Shown: piece by piece, positions 1 to 9,113 of the stretch
Layout: each line of letters starts with the position of its first letter
Numbering within the stretch: the stretch's first letter is position 1
Assembly (NCBI GenBank): GCA_964019335.1
Contig: OZ025658.1
Location: 372,001 to 436,000, forward strand
Direction: 5' to 3'
DNA: 64,000 nucleotides
Origin: Diplonema japonicum
Taxonomy: Eukaryota; Euglenozoa; Diplonemea; Diplonemida; Diplonemidae
Translations under genes and position numbers: made by a program
Notes under the pieces: model-generated
Told to the model about the DNA's origin: nothing
Databases searched by the model: none
The model's input: the letters and a program-made list of their open reading frames with translations, nothing else

Positions 1-888
1 CTGTCGCCTGGATAGTGTATCTCATCGACGCCTTTCACAGCGGCTTTCCGCTTGGGGACTACCTCGGGTTCCAAGCCGAGGGCGGAGGACAGTTTGTTGA
101 TTTGTCGTGACTGTCTTGCGATGGTCTCAGCGTGTTCTTCCTTTTTGGTGGAGTATTTCTCAACCTCCTTCTCGAGGTCCTCCTTTCTCTGTTTCAGTTT
201 CTGAATGTGTTCCTCGTACTGTCGTATTCTGGTTTGTCTTGCGGCGGTCGTGCCGTTTTTTTCCTCTTGTCGTTCCTCAAGATACGCTTCCCAAGAGTCT
301 TCAAGGCCTTCAACGTGAGCTCGGAAGGTGTCCTTTGCCTCTCGGAGCTTCTTTGTCTGCGATTGCATTTTTTGCTTGAGAATCAGGTTTGATTTTTGAA
401 GTTCAATTGATTTCAATTGAAGTTTTAACTGCATTTCTCGCAGCGTGGCTGTTAAAGGACGGACGGCTTCTGCAGCATGTTCGTACTCTGAAGTGATATC
501 CTCTGTGTCGAGCATCATGGGGGGTATCGAGTCCATTGCTGCCTTTCGTCTTCTGCACTCTTCTGCCATGACGCGGAGGNNNNNNNNNNNNNNNNNNNNN
601 NNNNNNNNNNNNNNNNNNNNNNNNNNNNNNNNNNNNNNNNNNNNNNNNNNNNNNNNNNNNNNNNNNNNNNNNNNNNNNNNNNNNNNNNNNNNNNNNNNNN
701 NNNNNNNNNNNNNNNNNNNNNNNNNNNNNNNNNNNNNNNNNNNNNNNNNNNNNNNNNNNNNNNNNNNNNNNNNNNNNNNCAACACTGACCCCTCGCTTCC
801 TTCTCGGCCTCATTCCATTCACATTACTGAGATTGCTCGCTGGGTGCACCGATCCAGGCGATCCTGGAGGGGTTGTCGTTCCTACCAT
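1..888 (-). CDS. coiled-coil protein, partial, interrupted by assembly gap
   Basis: The start codon is taken at 888, because an A-rich leader precedes it and the first 36 residues are open up to the gap. Beyond the 200-N gap (580-779) a frame runs open to the window edge for about 193 residues. It is rich in Lys, Glu, Gln and Arg, with heptad-like spacing, for example KLKQRKEDLEKEVEKY, so a long coiled coil is likely. No family is recognised. The two sides of the gap differ in frame if the gap is taken as exactly 200 bases, which is expected for a nominal gap size. The gene has no 3' end in this window. The joining of the two sides into one gene is inferred from strand and spacing. Confidence 0.6.
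580..779. other. assembly gap of 200 N
   Basis: A run of exactly 200 N, which is a common nominal scaffold gap length. It lies inside the coiled-coil gene. Confidence 0.99.
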
Positions 889-1101
889 TTTCCCCTGTTT
901 CTTTTTTTTGTTTCCGTCAAGTGCAAAAAAATATATATATAAAATATAAAAAAGATTTACCGGATGGGGCAGTGTAAACTACACGCGAAAAAAAAGGGGT
1001 AAAAAAAAGAAAATGAGGGGATGGAGAGAAAGATAAAGGAAGTGTGTAAATGAATGAGAAAGAGAGTAAGGAGGAAAAAAAAATCACTACTAGGGGGTGC
1101 T

Positions 1102-1204
1102 TCACACTACTTTATCAGCCGGTTCCTCAAATTCTGCTGCGATGGGCTCACCTTTCATCGTCTCCCCTGCATCGTGGATGGTCACAGGAATGAACTCCGG
1201 CTAT

Positions 1205-1262
<58 letters not shown>

Positions 1263-1382
1263 CCCTTCTTCTTTCTCCCCTACCTCCTCTTCACCCCGCT
1301 TCATGTAACGCAAGCACGCTATCACCACTACTAATGGTGCTGCAAGACAAAAGCAAAGAATCGCTATGTGGTAGTCCCTCAT
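1102..1382 (-). CDS. small single-pass membrane protein (two exons)
   Basis: Exon 1 is 1284-1382 and exon 2 is 1102-1200; the 83-nt intron starts GTAGGG, holds a 50-plus A run on the coding strand and ends TATAG. The join is in phase 0 and gives a protein of about 65 residues. Residues 5-27 form one hydrophobic segment (IAILCFCLAAPLVVVIACL) followed by YMKR and then an acidic, soluble tail ending ADKVV. No family is recognised. An A-rich leader precedes the ATG. A role as a small organelle or ER membrane subunit is possible but not shown. An alternative donor 10 nt upstream would give a shorter, different tail. Confidence 0.5.
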
Positions 1383-1659
1383 GGTTTTTTTTCTTTCTTT
1401 TTTTCTTCCCTTTTTTTTGCTACTTTCCCCTATATAAAGGTGCAAGGGTGTCGTATTAAAAATAAAAATAACATCAAAAAAAAAGAAGGAAAAAAAAAAC
1501 CTCACCCGGCAGTGTAATAATCCAAAGGGCGCAAAAAAAAAAAAAAAAAGAGGGGGTAGCAAAAACGGAGGGGGGTTTTTTAAATGTTTTTTTTTTTAAA
1601 AAGAAATTCCGCCCGGGAAAAAAAAAACTATTCTTTTAAGGTATGCGTTTTTGCGCTCA

Positions 1660-2340
1660 CCGGCCGAGCTGCGCTTAGTCCCCGTTGTCCCCGTTCTGGG
1701 GGCACTGGCGGGTTCCTACTGCGGTGGTCAAACTGCGGGGCAGCCTTGTCGGTGTCTGCGACAGGTACCTGTCCCGCAAGCCTTCGATGCTACTCATGGT
1801 CCGTTCCAGGAGTACTGGCCTCCTGTCATACCCGTGTGTGGTCGGTCCTCCGAGCAGCGTAGGGAGTAGACGCGCTCCACTCGCGCCGCTGGGAACGCTA
1901 CCCCTCTGCCATCAGCGTGGTACAGGTCCTGGACTCGTCTCAGCACATACCGTAGCCTCCTTGCCTTGACGCCCAGGTCCTCCACCTTGCCCACTTCCCC
2001 GCCGTCGTCCAGCGGCAGCTCCATCTCCCTCTCGAAGTCGAGGGCCAGCTCTAACGTCGTCACCGCCGTGTGCCGACCAGGCGCGTCATCCCACAGCAGG
2101 CCTCCCACCACCTCAGCACCGGCCCCAGCAGCTTGTCCATCACTGTTCCTGACGCTCCCAGCCTTCGTAGCTCAGACACCGTCGGCGTCGGGTGCGCCGT
2201 CCCCGTCACGACCGCCCGCCACGGGTAAGCTTGTGTCTGCAGTGCGCGGTTCGCATCCACCGCTGCATCCCTCCGCGTGAGTACCTCCAGCAGGTACTTC
2301 TGCACCAGTAAGGCCCTTGGCTTGTCTTGAGGAGGAGGTC
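1660..2340 (-). pseudogene. relic of a non-LTR retroelement ORF2 C-terminal region
   Basis: Three minus-strand frames together resemble the C-terminal part of the retroelement at 29516-36301. The upstream part contains QKYLLEVLTRRDA (compare QYYLLEVVAKRDQ in the larger copy). A frameshift near 2100 leads to TTLELALDFERE (compare TTMELVLDFENT), and a further shift near 1820 leads to RRPVLLERT (compare RRPVFASEKT). The piece therefore looks like an old 3'-terminal fragment, as left by truncated insertion, decayed by indels. It is more GC-rich than its surroundings. No endonuclease or reverse transcriptase part is present here. Confidence 0.7.
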
Positions 2341-2447
2341 GCTCCCACCGCACTGGACGTCGATGATAGTGTTTGTGTTGATGTTGCCATAGTGTTTCTT
2401 TTAACCCAAATTCAGAACCCCTGAAAAAAAAAAAAAAAACTCCAAAT

Positions 2448-2890
2448 TCACGGTACGTCTGTTTCACTTAGAATCTCACATCTGCCTGTGCCCTTCATGG
2501 TGGCGAGGACTATGGTGGCATGGATTTTCACCAAGGTACCGTTTAGCCTGTTTTTTTTTTTTTTTTTCCCCTTTTTTTTTTTTTTTTTTTTTCCTTTTTT
2601 TTTTCCTCTTATTTTTTTCTTCCCTCGCACCTGAAAGGTTCTCCCACAAAACTGAACGTCCCCGCCGCATCATCGAACTTTGCATTTTCTTTCTTGATGG
2701 TTGAATTCAAGGACGTCTCTCCCTTCTTCCCAGGCCTCGGGGGAAAGTTCACAAAACAGTGATGAACATCAGCACCTCCAGTGCTGACATGGCGTCTGAG
2801 ATCTTCTGCGTCAGGGTTCCCCTCCGAGTCTAGGTACGGAGCACGGATCTCCGTTTCACGAGAAAGGCGCACCGCAAGTTCATCAGGCAT
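2448..2890 (-). CDS. unrecognised 119-residue protein (two exons)
   Basis: Exon 1 is 2631-2890 and exon 2 is 2448-2547. The 83-nt intron starts GTGCG, contains two long coding-strand A runs and ends AACAG; the join is in phase 2 and keeps the frame open to a TGA. The protein begins MPDELAVRLSRETEIRAPYL, has a segment DVHHCFVNFPPRPGKK and ends ILSETDVP. No signal peptide or membrane segment is visible. The ATG is preceded by repeated AAAAAG units. I do not recognise the family. It lies about 100 bp upstream, in transcription order, of the retroelement relic. Confidence 0.6.
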
Positions 2891-3107
2891 TCTTTTTCTT
2901 TTTCTTTTTCTTTTTGTAACCTGAGGCGGGTTGACAACAAATAATAAAAGAAAAAGCTATAAATAGGATTTTTTTTTTTTTGTTTTTGCAAGAACGAGTC
3001 TTTTGACTCGTCTAAACAAAAAGGGGAAAGTTGGTAACATTGTTTCGGGTTTTACAAACTTGTTCTCCATACAAATAACGGTCAGTTCTTCTCTCGTTTC
3101 ATTTCCC

Positions 3108-5273
3108 TCAAACGTCAAGTAGTAACCCCACAGCCCTTCCTCTGTTTAAAGGCACTTTTTCCATCACCGATTGGAATTCTCTCCATTTCACCACGAACTC
3201 CCCGCCCCCTTCCCCCTCCGCTTCTTTCTCAGCCTCCCTGTACTGTTTCTCACCAATGTCCGCCCCTCCGAGCTTGCCGATATAACTCCCCAATGCAAGC
3301 CTCAAAAGCGTAGGCGGCCGCTTCGTCTCGTGCAAACACGTTGCACAGACCACGGCCAAAGGTGACAGTGCATTAGGAAAGAACGGAAGCGACAAGATAG
3401 ATGAGGTCGACCTAGGGTAATAGAAACAATTTTGCAACGTTGGAATGAACACAGGCCGCACAACAGAGGAATAGTCAAGCCCGGGCAACAGGTCAATACA
3501 AAGGGAAAGCCCCGCGTCGTCCCCTTCAAAAACGGGGAGAACAGATAATGCAGCAGGAATGGCCGTTTTAAGAGCAACAAGACACCCTGCACATTCCTTG
3601 TTCCCGTTTTGGAAACCGGTTTCGACTAACCGCATAAGGTCACCATGCTTGACCCAAGACATCACCCTGGCAAACTCATCGAGGATCGCATCATTTTCCA
3701 TGTTCGCTGCCACTAGGCTGCCTATCCAGGTTTCATTTTGCATTACTAACTCTACGTTCCTTGACGCAGACAGATATTTCAAACCTGTTAATGGGTATTT
3801 TCTCACCTCGATGAAGCTTATTTCCATCTCGTACATAGTCCTCGCGATTTTTTCGACGAAAGGTTCCGGCAGCGCGGGTTCGTTGTAGTTGGATCGCAAG
3901 ACCCCTTGGAGCCCTGTTATGACAATCGGTTTGTTTTCGGGGTTTTCCTCTAGCCGCATTGGTCTTGCTGCGATCGACAGAACCTGGACCAAAGCGGGTA
4001 AACTTTTTTCGCCATTCATCAATATCCGGACCCAGAAGCTTAGATCCTGCACAACACAAACCGCAGCCAGCATTTCGACACAGTGAAATACGTATGAGGA
4101 CGGCCTGGGTGATTCGAGCTGTTCCTTGCAGATTTTCAATAATCCTTGCATGGTAGCTGGTAGTGGCAGGGCCCATCTCTCCCTGCGAGAGATGAACGTC
4201 GATGTCAGTAAGAAGATCCCATCGACTGGTGTTGGTGTTGAGGAGCTGACCCGGACTACCGACGCCAAGCAGGTCTCAACACCCAACATCTTTGTAAGGT
4301 CGAGCATGACAGTGGAACAAGCGTCAAGTAGGCTCGACGAAAAATCTGGATCGTGATGAGAAGCCACGAGGGACCCCATTAGGAATCCTGTTATGCGGTC
4401 CAGTTCTGTTTTCAAAAAGTTCTTTGCGATGAAACATTCGCAGACCACCTCTGCAAGGCTTTCAGCCACCGAAGATATTATTTCCAAATCTGTGAAGTCT
4501 CGGCTGCTTGTCATAGTGATGAGGACTGTTTCACCGCACGCTTTCAAGACACCGTCTGAGTGTTCCAGCATATCAGGGAGGAAGCACCGCGCAATTTCCG
4601 CCAGAATACCCACACAGCTGTTGGTTTTGAATATAGAGTGGCTTAAGACGGTCGGGATACTTCGCAGATCTAACATGTTGACAACAGATTCATTGAACGG
4701 ACAGTCGCAAACTCCAAGCGACTCTGTAAGCAGGCCTGGGATCTGCGTTTTAAACCAGTTGCACTGATGTCCTGATTCTGTTTGCAGCTTCACCCATTTT
4801 GACAGTGTGAGCCAGTCGCCTAAGAGCAGCGGTAAGAGCGATCGGTAGAACGCGTCTGAAGAGAGTATCTGGTAAATGTTGTTTTTCGTATCCGTCGATA
4901 TCCTGAGAACGGGGTCCGTGACAATGCTGGGCAGTTCGATGACTATCTCCTTTTGGATTGGGACGGGAAAGCTTCCGAGTTTTTCCAATGCCGAATCGGC
5001 ATTGATCACTATGTAGCATGCAAGAACAGGCCCCCTGAACCCTTCAGGCAAACCGACACCCTCCGGGCCCACGCACCCTGGTCTTCTCATTGCAGCTCTC
5101 TTAATCAATACAGACGCTGCCCTGTGCAGAGTGTCTGTTGGGTCCACACCTATCTTCACTAGCTCTCGAAGGCCGTGCATATCATGAAGAGCACGCCGCA
5201 AATACAAATCTGCGCCCCCCACGTCACCCGCACCGGTGGAGATGGTTTGCAACGCTTCTCTCAGTTGCTCCAT
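3108..5273 (-). CDS. 721-residue alpha-solenoid-like protein, karyopherin-like (tentative)
   Basis: A single uninterrupted frame. The first ATG with sensible context is at 5273, directly after seven A residues; the frame stays open further upstream to 5411, but that part is low-complexity and is probably leader. The protein is leucine-rich and almost entirely helical in character, with repeated amphipathic helices of 15-20 residues and few charged linkers. The start, with ALHDMHGLRELVKIGVDPTD, looks like an ARM/HEAT superhelix. Length and style suggest an importin-beta or transportin-like adaptor, but no diagnostic motif was seen, so the family is not fixed. No membrane segment or signal peptide is visible. 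Confidence 0.65.
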   Translation of the reverse strand: MEQLREALQTISTGAGDVGGADLYLRRALHDMHGLRELVKIGVDPTDTLHRAASVLIKRAAMRRPGCVGPEGVGLPEGFRGPVLACYIVINADSALEKLGSFPVPIQKEIVIELPSIVTDPVLRISTDTKNNIYQILSSDAFYRSLLPLLLGDWLTLSKWVKLQTESGHQCNWFKTQIPGLLTESLGVCDCPFNESVVNMLDLRSIPTVLSHSIFKTNSCVGILAEIARCFLPDMLEHSDGVLKACGETVLITMTSSRDFTDLEIISSVAESLAEVVCECFIAKNFLKTELDRITGFLMGSLVASHHDPDFSSSLLDACSTVMLDLTKMLGVETCLASVVRVSSSTPTPVDGIFLLTSTFISRRERWALPLPATMQGLLKICKEQLESPRPSSYVFHCVEMLAAVCVVQDLSFWVRILMNGEKSLPALVQVLSIAARPMRLEENPENKPIVITGLQGVLRSNYNEPALPEPFVEKIARTMYEMEISFIEVRKYPLTGLKYLSASRNVELVMQNETWIGSLVAANMENDAILDEFARVMSWVKHGDLMRLVETGFQNGNKECAGCLVALKTAIPAALSVLPVFEGDDAGLSLCIDLLPGLDYSSVVRPVFIPTLQNCFYYPRSTSSILSLPFFPNALSPLAVVCATCLHETKRPPTLLRLALGSYIGKLGGADIGEKQYREAEKEAEGEGGGEFVVKWREFQSVMEKVPLNRGRAVGLLLDV

Positions 5274-5460
5274 TTTTTTCCCTCTTTTTTTTCTCTCCCT
5301 GCGGTGTGTCGTTATATATGGAAAGGGGGAAATTTTTGCACTTTTTTTTTTAAATCTGTGTTTATATTTGCGGTAGGGGGAATGGGGGGGGGGGGGGGTG
5401 GGAGAAAACAAAAAAAATTGTTCCTGCCAGTTTACGGACGGTTACCCCTCTTTTTTTTTT

Positions 5461-6045
5461 TTTATTTCACTCTTCAGAAATTACTTCACGCACTGGGGGG
5501 CCCATTACTTCACGCTAAATCTCATTACTTCACGGTGAAATAATGGCCTGTTTTCCGTGAAGTAATAGGGGGTTTCCGTTAATAATATGCCTCGGTAGGC
5601 CAATTTTTGCCTCGGTTCGGTTCCCAGTGGGGCTACTTTTTCCTCTCAGTTTGCTAATTTCCCCCCAGGTTCAGCTCAATTGGCCAACTTTTGCCTCGGC
5701 TACTTTTTCCTCCCAATTTGCCCACTTTTGGCTAGGCCTTGTTCCCAGTTTCTGGGGGTAACTCTTCTGTGGGTAAGGGTAACTTAGTCAGCTTACCCAA
5801 GCTCCCCAAAAGACTTCAAAATACCGAAGCAGCAGAAAAAAAGGAGCCAGCGGCCGCGCCAGGTATGGGAAGGCCTGATTAGAGATGGTGACAGTGGCAA
5901 TGCCAGCAACAGCGGCAGCTCTTAGTCAACAAAAGGAGGGAAAACAACTTGTATTGTAACCTTTGTAACCCCTCTCTTGTTGTACCCCTTGTCACCCTGT
6001 TGTGCCCCTCGTGGTGAAGTAATTTCTGAGTGTCGTGAAATAAAA
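5461..6045. mobile_element. MITE-like element with about 30-bp terminal inverted repeats
   Basis: The left end at 5461-5490 begins TTTATTTCAC and continues CAGAAATTACTTCAC. The reverse complement of the right end at 6014-6045 begins TTTTATTTCAC and continues CAGAAATTACTTCAC. The ends therefore match over most of 30 bp. The interior is about 580 bp, has no coding frame and holds direct repeats such as CTACTTTTTCCTC and TTTTGCCTCGG, plus more copies of TTACTTCACG near the left end. A target-site duplication could not be fixed because the left flank is a T run. The class of transposase is unknown. Confidence 0.6.
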
Positions 6046-6055
6046 CCACTTACCT

Positions 6056-6120
6056 ACCGCCAAGTAATGCTTTACCGACCTCTCGAGGTAACGGTAAAGT
6101 CATTACTTGTTGGCAGTAAA
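6056..6120. repeat. 65-bp imperfect palindrome next to the MITE
   Basis: CCAAGTAATG...CTTTACCG...ACCTC is followed, after the centre TCGAGG, by its reverse complement GAGGTaacGGTAAAGtCATTACTTG. The arms are about 25 bp. It could be a hairpin-forming remnant of a second small element. Confidence 0.5.
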
Positions 6121-6380
6121 TAGCTATTATCCTTCTTCCCCTTGGTTTCTTTCAAAAGAAAATTCGCTTTGTTTACCTCTCCTCCCCCTTCACAGATCGT
6201 GGTTGTTTTGTTGTTGTTTTTTTTTTTCTCTTTGTTTTGCGTTGTCCTTTTTTTTTCTCTCATAAGGGATAGTTTATATTTAAAAAAAAAAGAAGAAGAA
6301 AGGCCGTCTCTCTATCTTTTTTTTTTTCCTCCCTTATTTCGTGTGTTGCCGGTTCATATCACAGCATTTTAGGTGCCTGA

Positions 6381-6402
<22 letters not shown>

Positions 6403-6412
<10 letters not shown>

Positions 6413-6636
6413 AATTTCCCCCCCATCCTTACCTCGTGGTCCACCTCTTCAGCCCACTCACACAAAACGCCTAAAACTTTTTCAGCAGGGCACGTGTGTG
6501 TGACGGTAACCTTTTGTGAATCGAGGTCACAATCGATGTTTTGAACTTCCTTCCCGAGTTCGTCTGTAAGAGCATCCTTCACCCCACCTACACAGTTCCC
6601 GCAAGTCATCATCACTTTGAATACGGTAGTAGTCAT
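6403..6636 (-). CDS. heavy-metal-associated (HMA) copper chaperone, Atox1/ATX1 type
   Basis: This 77-residue protein is a single HMA domain. The metal-binding loop MTCGNC fits the MxCxxC motif, followed by a predicted helix (VGGVKDALTDELG) and the beta-strand pattern VQNIDCDLDSQKVTVTH. Proteins of this size and motif deliver Cu(I) from the cytosol to P-type ATPases in the secretory pathway. The length is right for the family (65-80 residues). The ATG at 6636 is the only good start. It stands alone between a homopolymer-rich spacer and the MITE region. Confidence 0.88.
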
Positions 6637-8397
6637 GTTGCTTTCTTCTTAAGAGTCTTACTGTAAATTACTTTGATGTTTTTTGAAGGCCGGGGGGGGG
6701 GGGGGGGGGAATAAGAAAAAAAATAATAGAAAATCGACCTTTTTCTTTCAGTTTTTTACGGTGTGTCACCATAAAGAGAAAGGAGGGGAGGGGGAAGGGA
6801 AAAAAAAGGAACTTAAACGGAAGAGAAAAAAAAAGAAAAGGTGGGGGGGGGGGTAACGTTTGCAGCAAAGAAAGGAGGGTAGAGAGAGAGAGAAGTAACA
6901 GAGGGGGGGCAAAAAATATTAATGGTCAAAAACCCACCACACAAATAGAAAGGGGAGGTAAAAGGAGGGGCAAAAAAAAGGGGGGGGGAAGGGGGATCTA
7001 CCGCCCTTCCTACAAGGAATAGAACAAGAAAAGAAATGAAATTAAAGATGAGAGAGACGTGGTAGCGACATCAGAAAGAAAAAAAAGGGGGGGATCTGTA
7101 TTTGGTCCCTGTTTTTCTTTTTTTCCCCCCTTCTTTTTCTCTTTTTTTTGTTCTCTCTTTTTTTTTTTTTGTTCCCCTACGTGTGACCCATGTATTTTCG
7201 AGAGATTTCATGATAATTTTTTTGCACAAAACATTAGTTACCACAGTTAACATAACATGACTGTGCGAGGGAAAAATAATAAATGGATGAAAAAAAAAAT
7301 AAAAAAAAGGGCCCCGAAAAATCTTTTTCGGGGTAAATGTGAAAACGTGTAAATTATGTAAAAAAAAAAAAAAAAAAAGGAAAAAGTTTTTTTTTCATCC
7401 CTTCTCTTTTTGCTAAAAAGAAAAAGTATGCCATTGTTTTTCCTTTTTTTTTCTTTTTTTTTTTCCTCAAACTGAAACTTGCCGTTTTTGGTTTTATTTT
7501 ATTTTTCCCGCTCGGACAAAGACACCTCGTAAAGCACACTTCTCCGGCACAAAGTAGCATAGTTATCAGCAACATTTTTTCCTTTTACCCCCCCCCCACT
7601 TTTTTTCCGAAAAAAAAAAGATTGAAAGAAAAAGAACGGGGGAAAAAAAAAAGAAAGTGAACTAGAAAAAAAAAAGAGAAAAGAAAAACTAAGAAATCCA
7701 AGGGTTCCTTCAACAGGTTCGATTTCTCTTCTTCTTCAAGCAGAAAAAAAAAAGAAAAAAGAACCTTGGTAAAAGTTTACCCTATTTTTTTCTTGTATTT
7801 TTTTTTTTTTTAAATTTCCCTCTTCTTTTTTCCCCCTCTTTTTCTTATTCTTTCTTTTTTTCTCTTTTCTTTCATTGTGTAATGTATCACCCCCCCCCCC
7901 CCCCCACCCTCAACATCAATAAAAACTGTGTTCTTTTTTTTAAAGGGAAGGAAAGGCATTTTTTCACGAGGATGCTAAGAATCTAAAACGGAATCAAAAA
8001 AAAGGGGGGGGTTCTCCCTCCCCCCATTGGGTTCAGGGGGAGGTGCCACTGTGAGTAGCGAAGAAGCGAGAATATGGGGGAAAGAAATAATAGCACGAAT
8101 AGAAAACAACAACAAAAAATTAAAGGAAAGGCAGTAAAAGCCCGTGAATTTTAGTTTTTTTTCCCCCCTCTTTTTTTTTTTCCTCGTTCTGATTTTTTTT
8201 TTCTTCTTCTTTTTTTTAAAAAAAAAAAAAACACATTCCCCTATATTCCTTGCTTTCACAAGAAACAGGCCAGAATTCGGACGGACTTTTGAACCAAGAA
8301 GACAAAAAAGGCTTTTTTTTTTCCCCCTCCCTCCCTTTTATTTTCTCTTTTTTTTTTTTAAAAAAGATGTGGGCAGGAGATGAAACAAACCAGCGTG

Positions 8398-8428
<31 letters not shown>

Positions 8429-8436
8429 GGGAGATG

Positions 8437-8480
<44 letters not shown>

Positions 8481-9113
8481 AGAGAATGTACATTTGCCAC
8501 TAAGAATAGCATTCGTGAAAGGGCAGAAGTGCACAGGTCCCCTTTCAGGACTTTGCTCCTGCCCCCTCTTTAAAAAAAAAAATGATTGAGGTAGAGACAA
8601 ATTCAAGTTTACGTTTTCTTTATGAACATCCTTTCTGTTTGCTGCTACAAGAAAAATGGAACGTTTTTTTTTTTGTTTAAAACAAGTCGGGGGGGAGGAA
8701 AAACAGCCCAATAGTTATCACAATCTCCTTTCTTCTTCTTCTTTTTTTTCTTTCCAATAAAAAAAAAAAGTAAATCTCTCCTTTTTCAATTATTTTTCTT
8801 TCCCTTCATGTGTATAGATAAAGAGAAACAAAAAAGGGGAGAGAGAGAGGGTAAAAAAAAAAAAAAAAAAGAAATCCCTCTGTGTGTTTTTTTTTTTTTC
8901 TTCTTCTTCTTCCTTTTCTTTCTTTAGTTCTATTTCTACGCACGTTTTCATTAGGTTTCGTTCTTCTTTTTTTCTCCTTTTTTTTTTCCCGTTAACGAAA
9001 TAGTGGTTCGGCAAAAAAAAAAAGTCACTATTGATAGAAAACGAAGTAGTTAGCAACAGCCCACCACAAAAAAAAAAGTAGATCTTTAGCATAGGCATTG
9101 GAAGAGGAAAAGC
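6637..9113. other. long homopolymer-rich spacer, no supportable gene
   Basis: About 2.5 kb of A, T, G and C runs with short purine or pyrimidine blocks. The frames found here are mostly Lys or Phe tracts. Two patches of normal complexity, around 8000-8140 and 8480-8570, could be parts of an RNA gene or UTR, but neither shows a tRNA box pattern or a convincing frame. Confidence 0.6.

Noticed and set aside
5274-5411. 46-residue N-terminal extension of the alpha-solenoid protein
   Set aside because: It is Lys/Pro low-complexity sequence from leader DNA; the ATG at 5273 after a poly(A) tract is a better start.
7354-7575. Possible 73-residue protein MLLITMLLCAGEV...
   Set aside because: Two thirds is Lys/Phe homopolymer, and no exon chain or domain supports it.
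8144-8711. Frames of Phe and Lys runs on both strands
   Set aside because: They arise from T and A homopolymers and have no coding signature.
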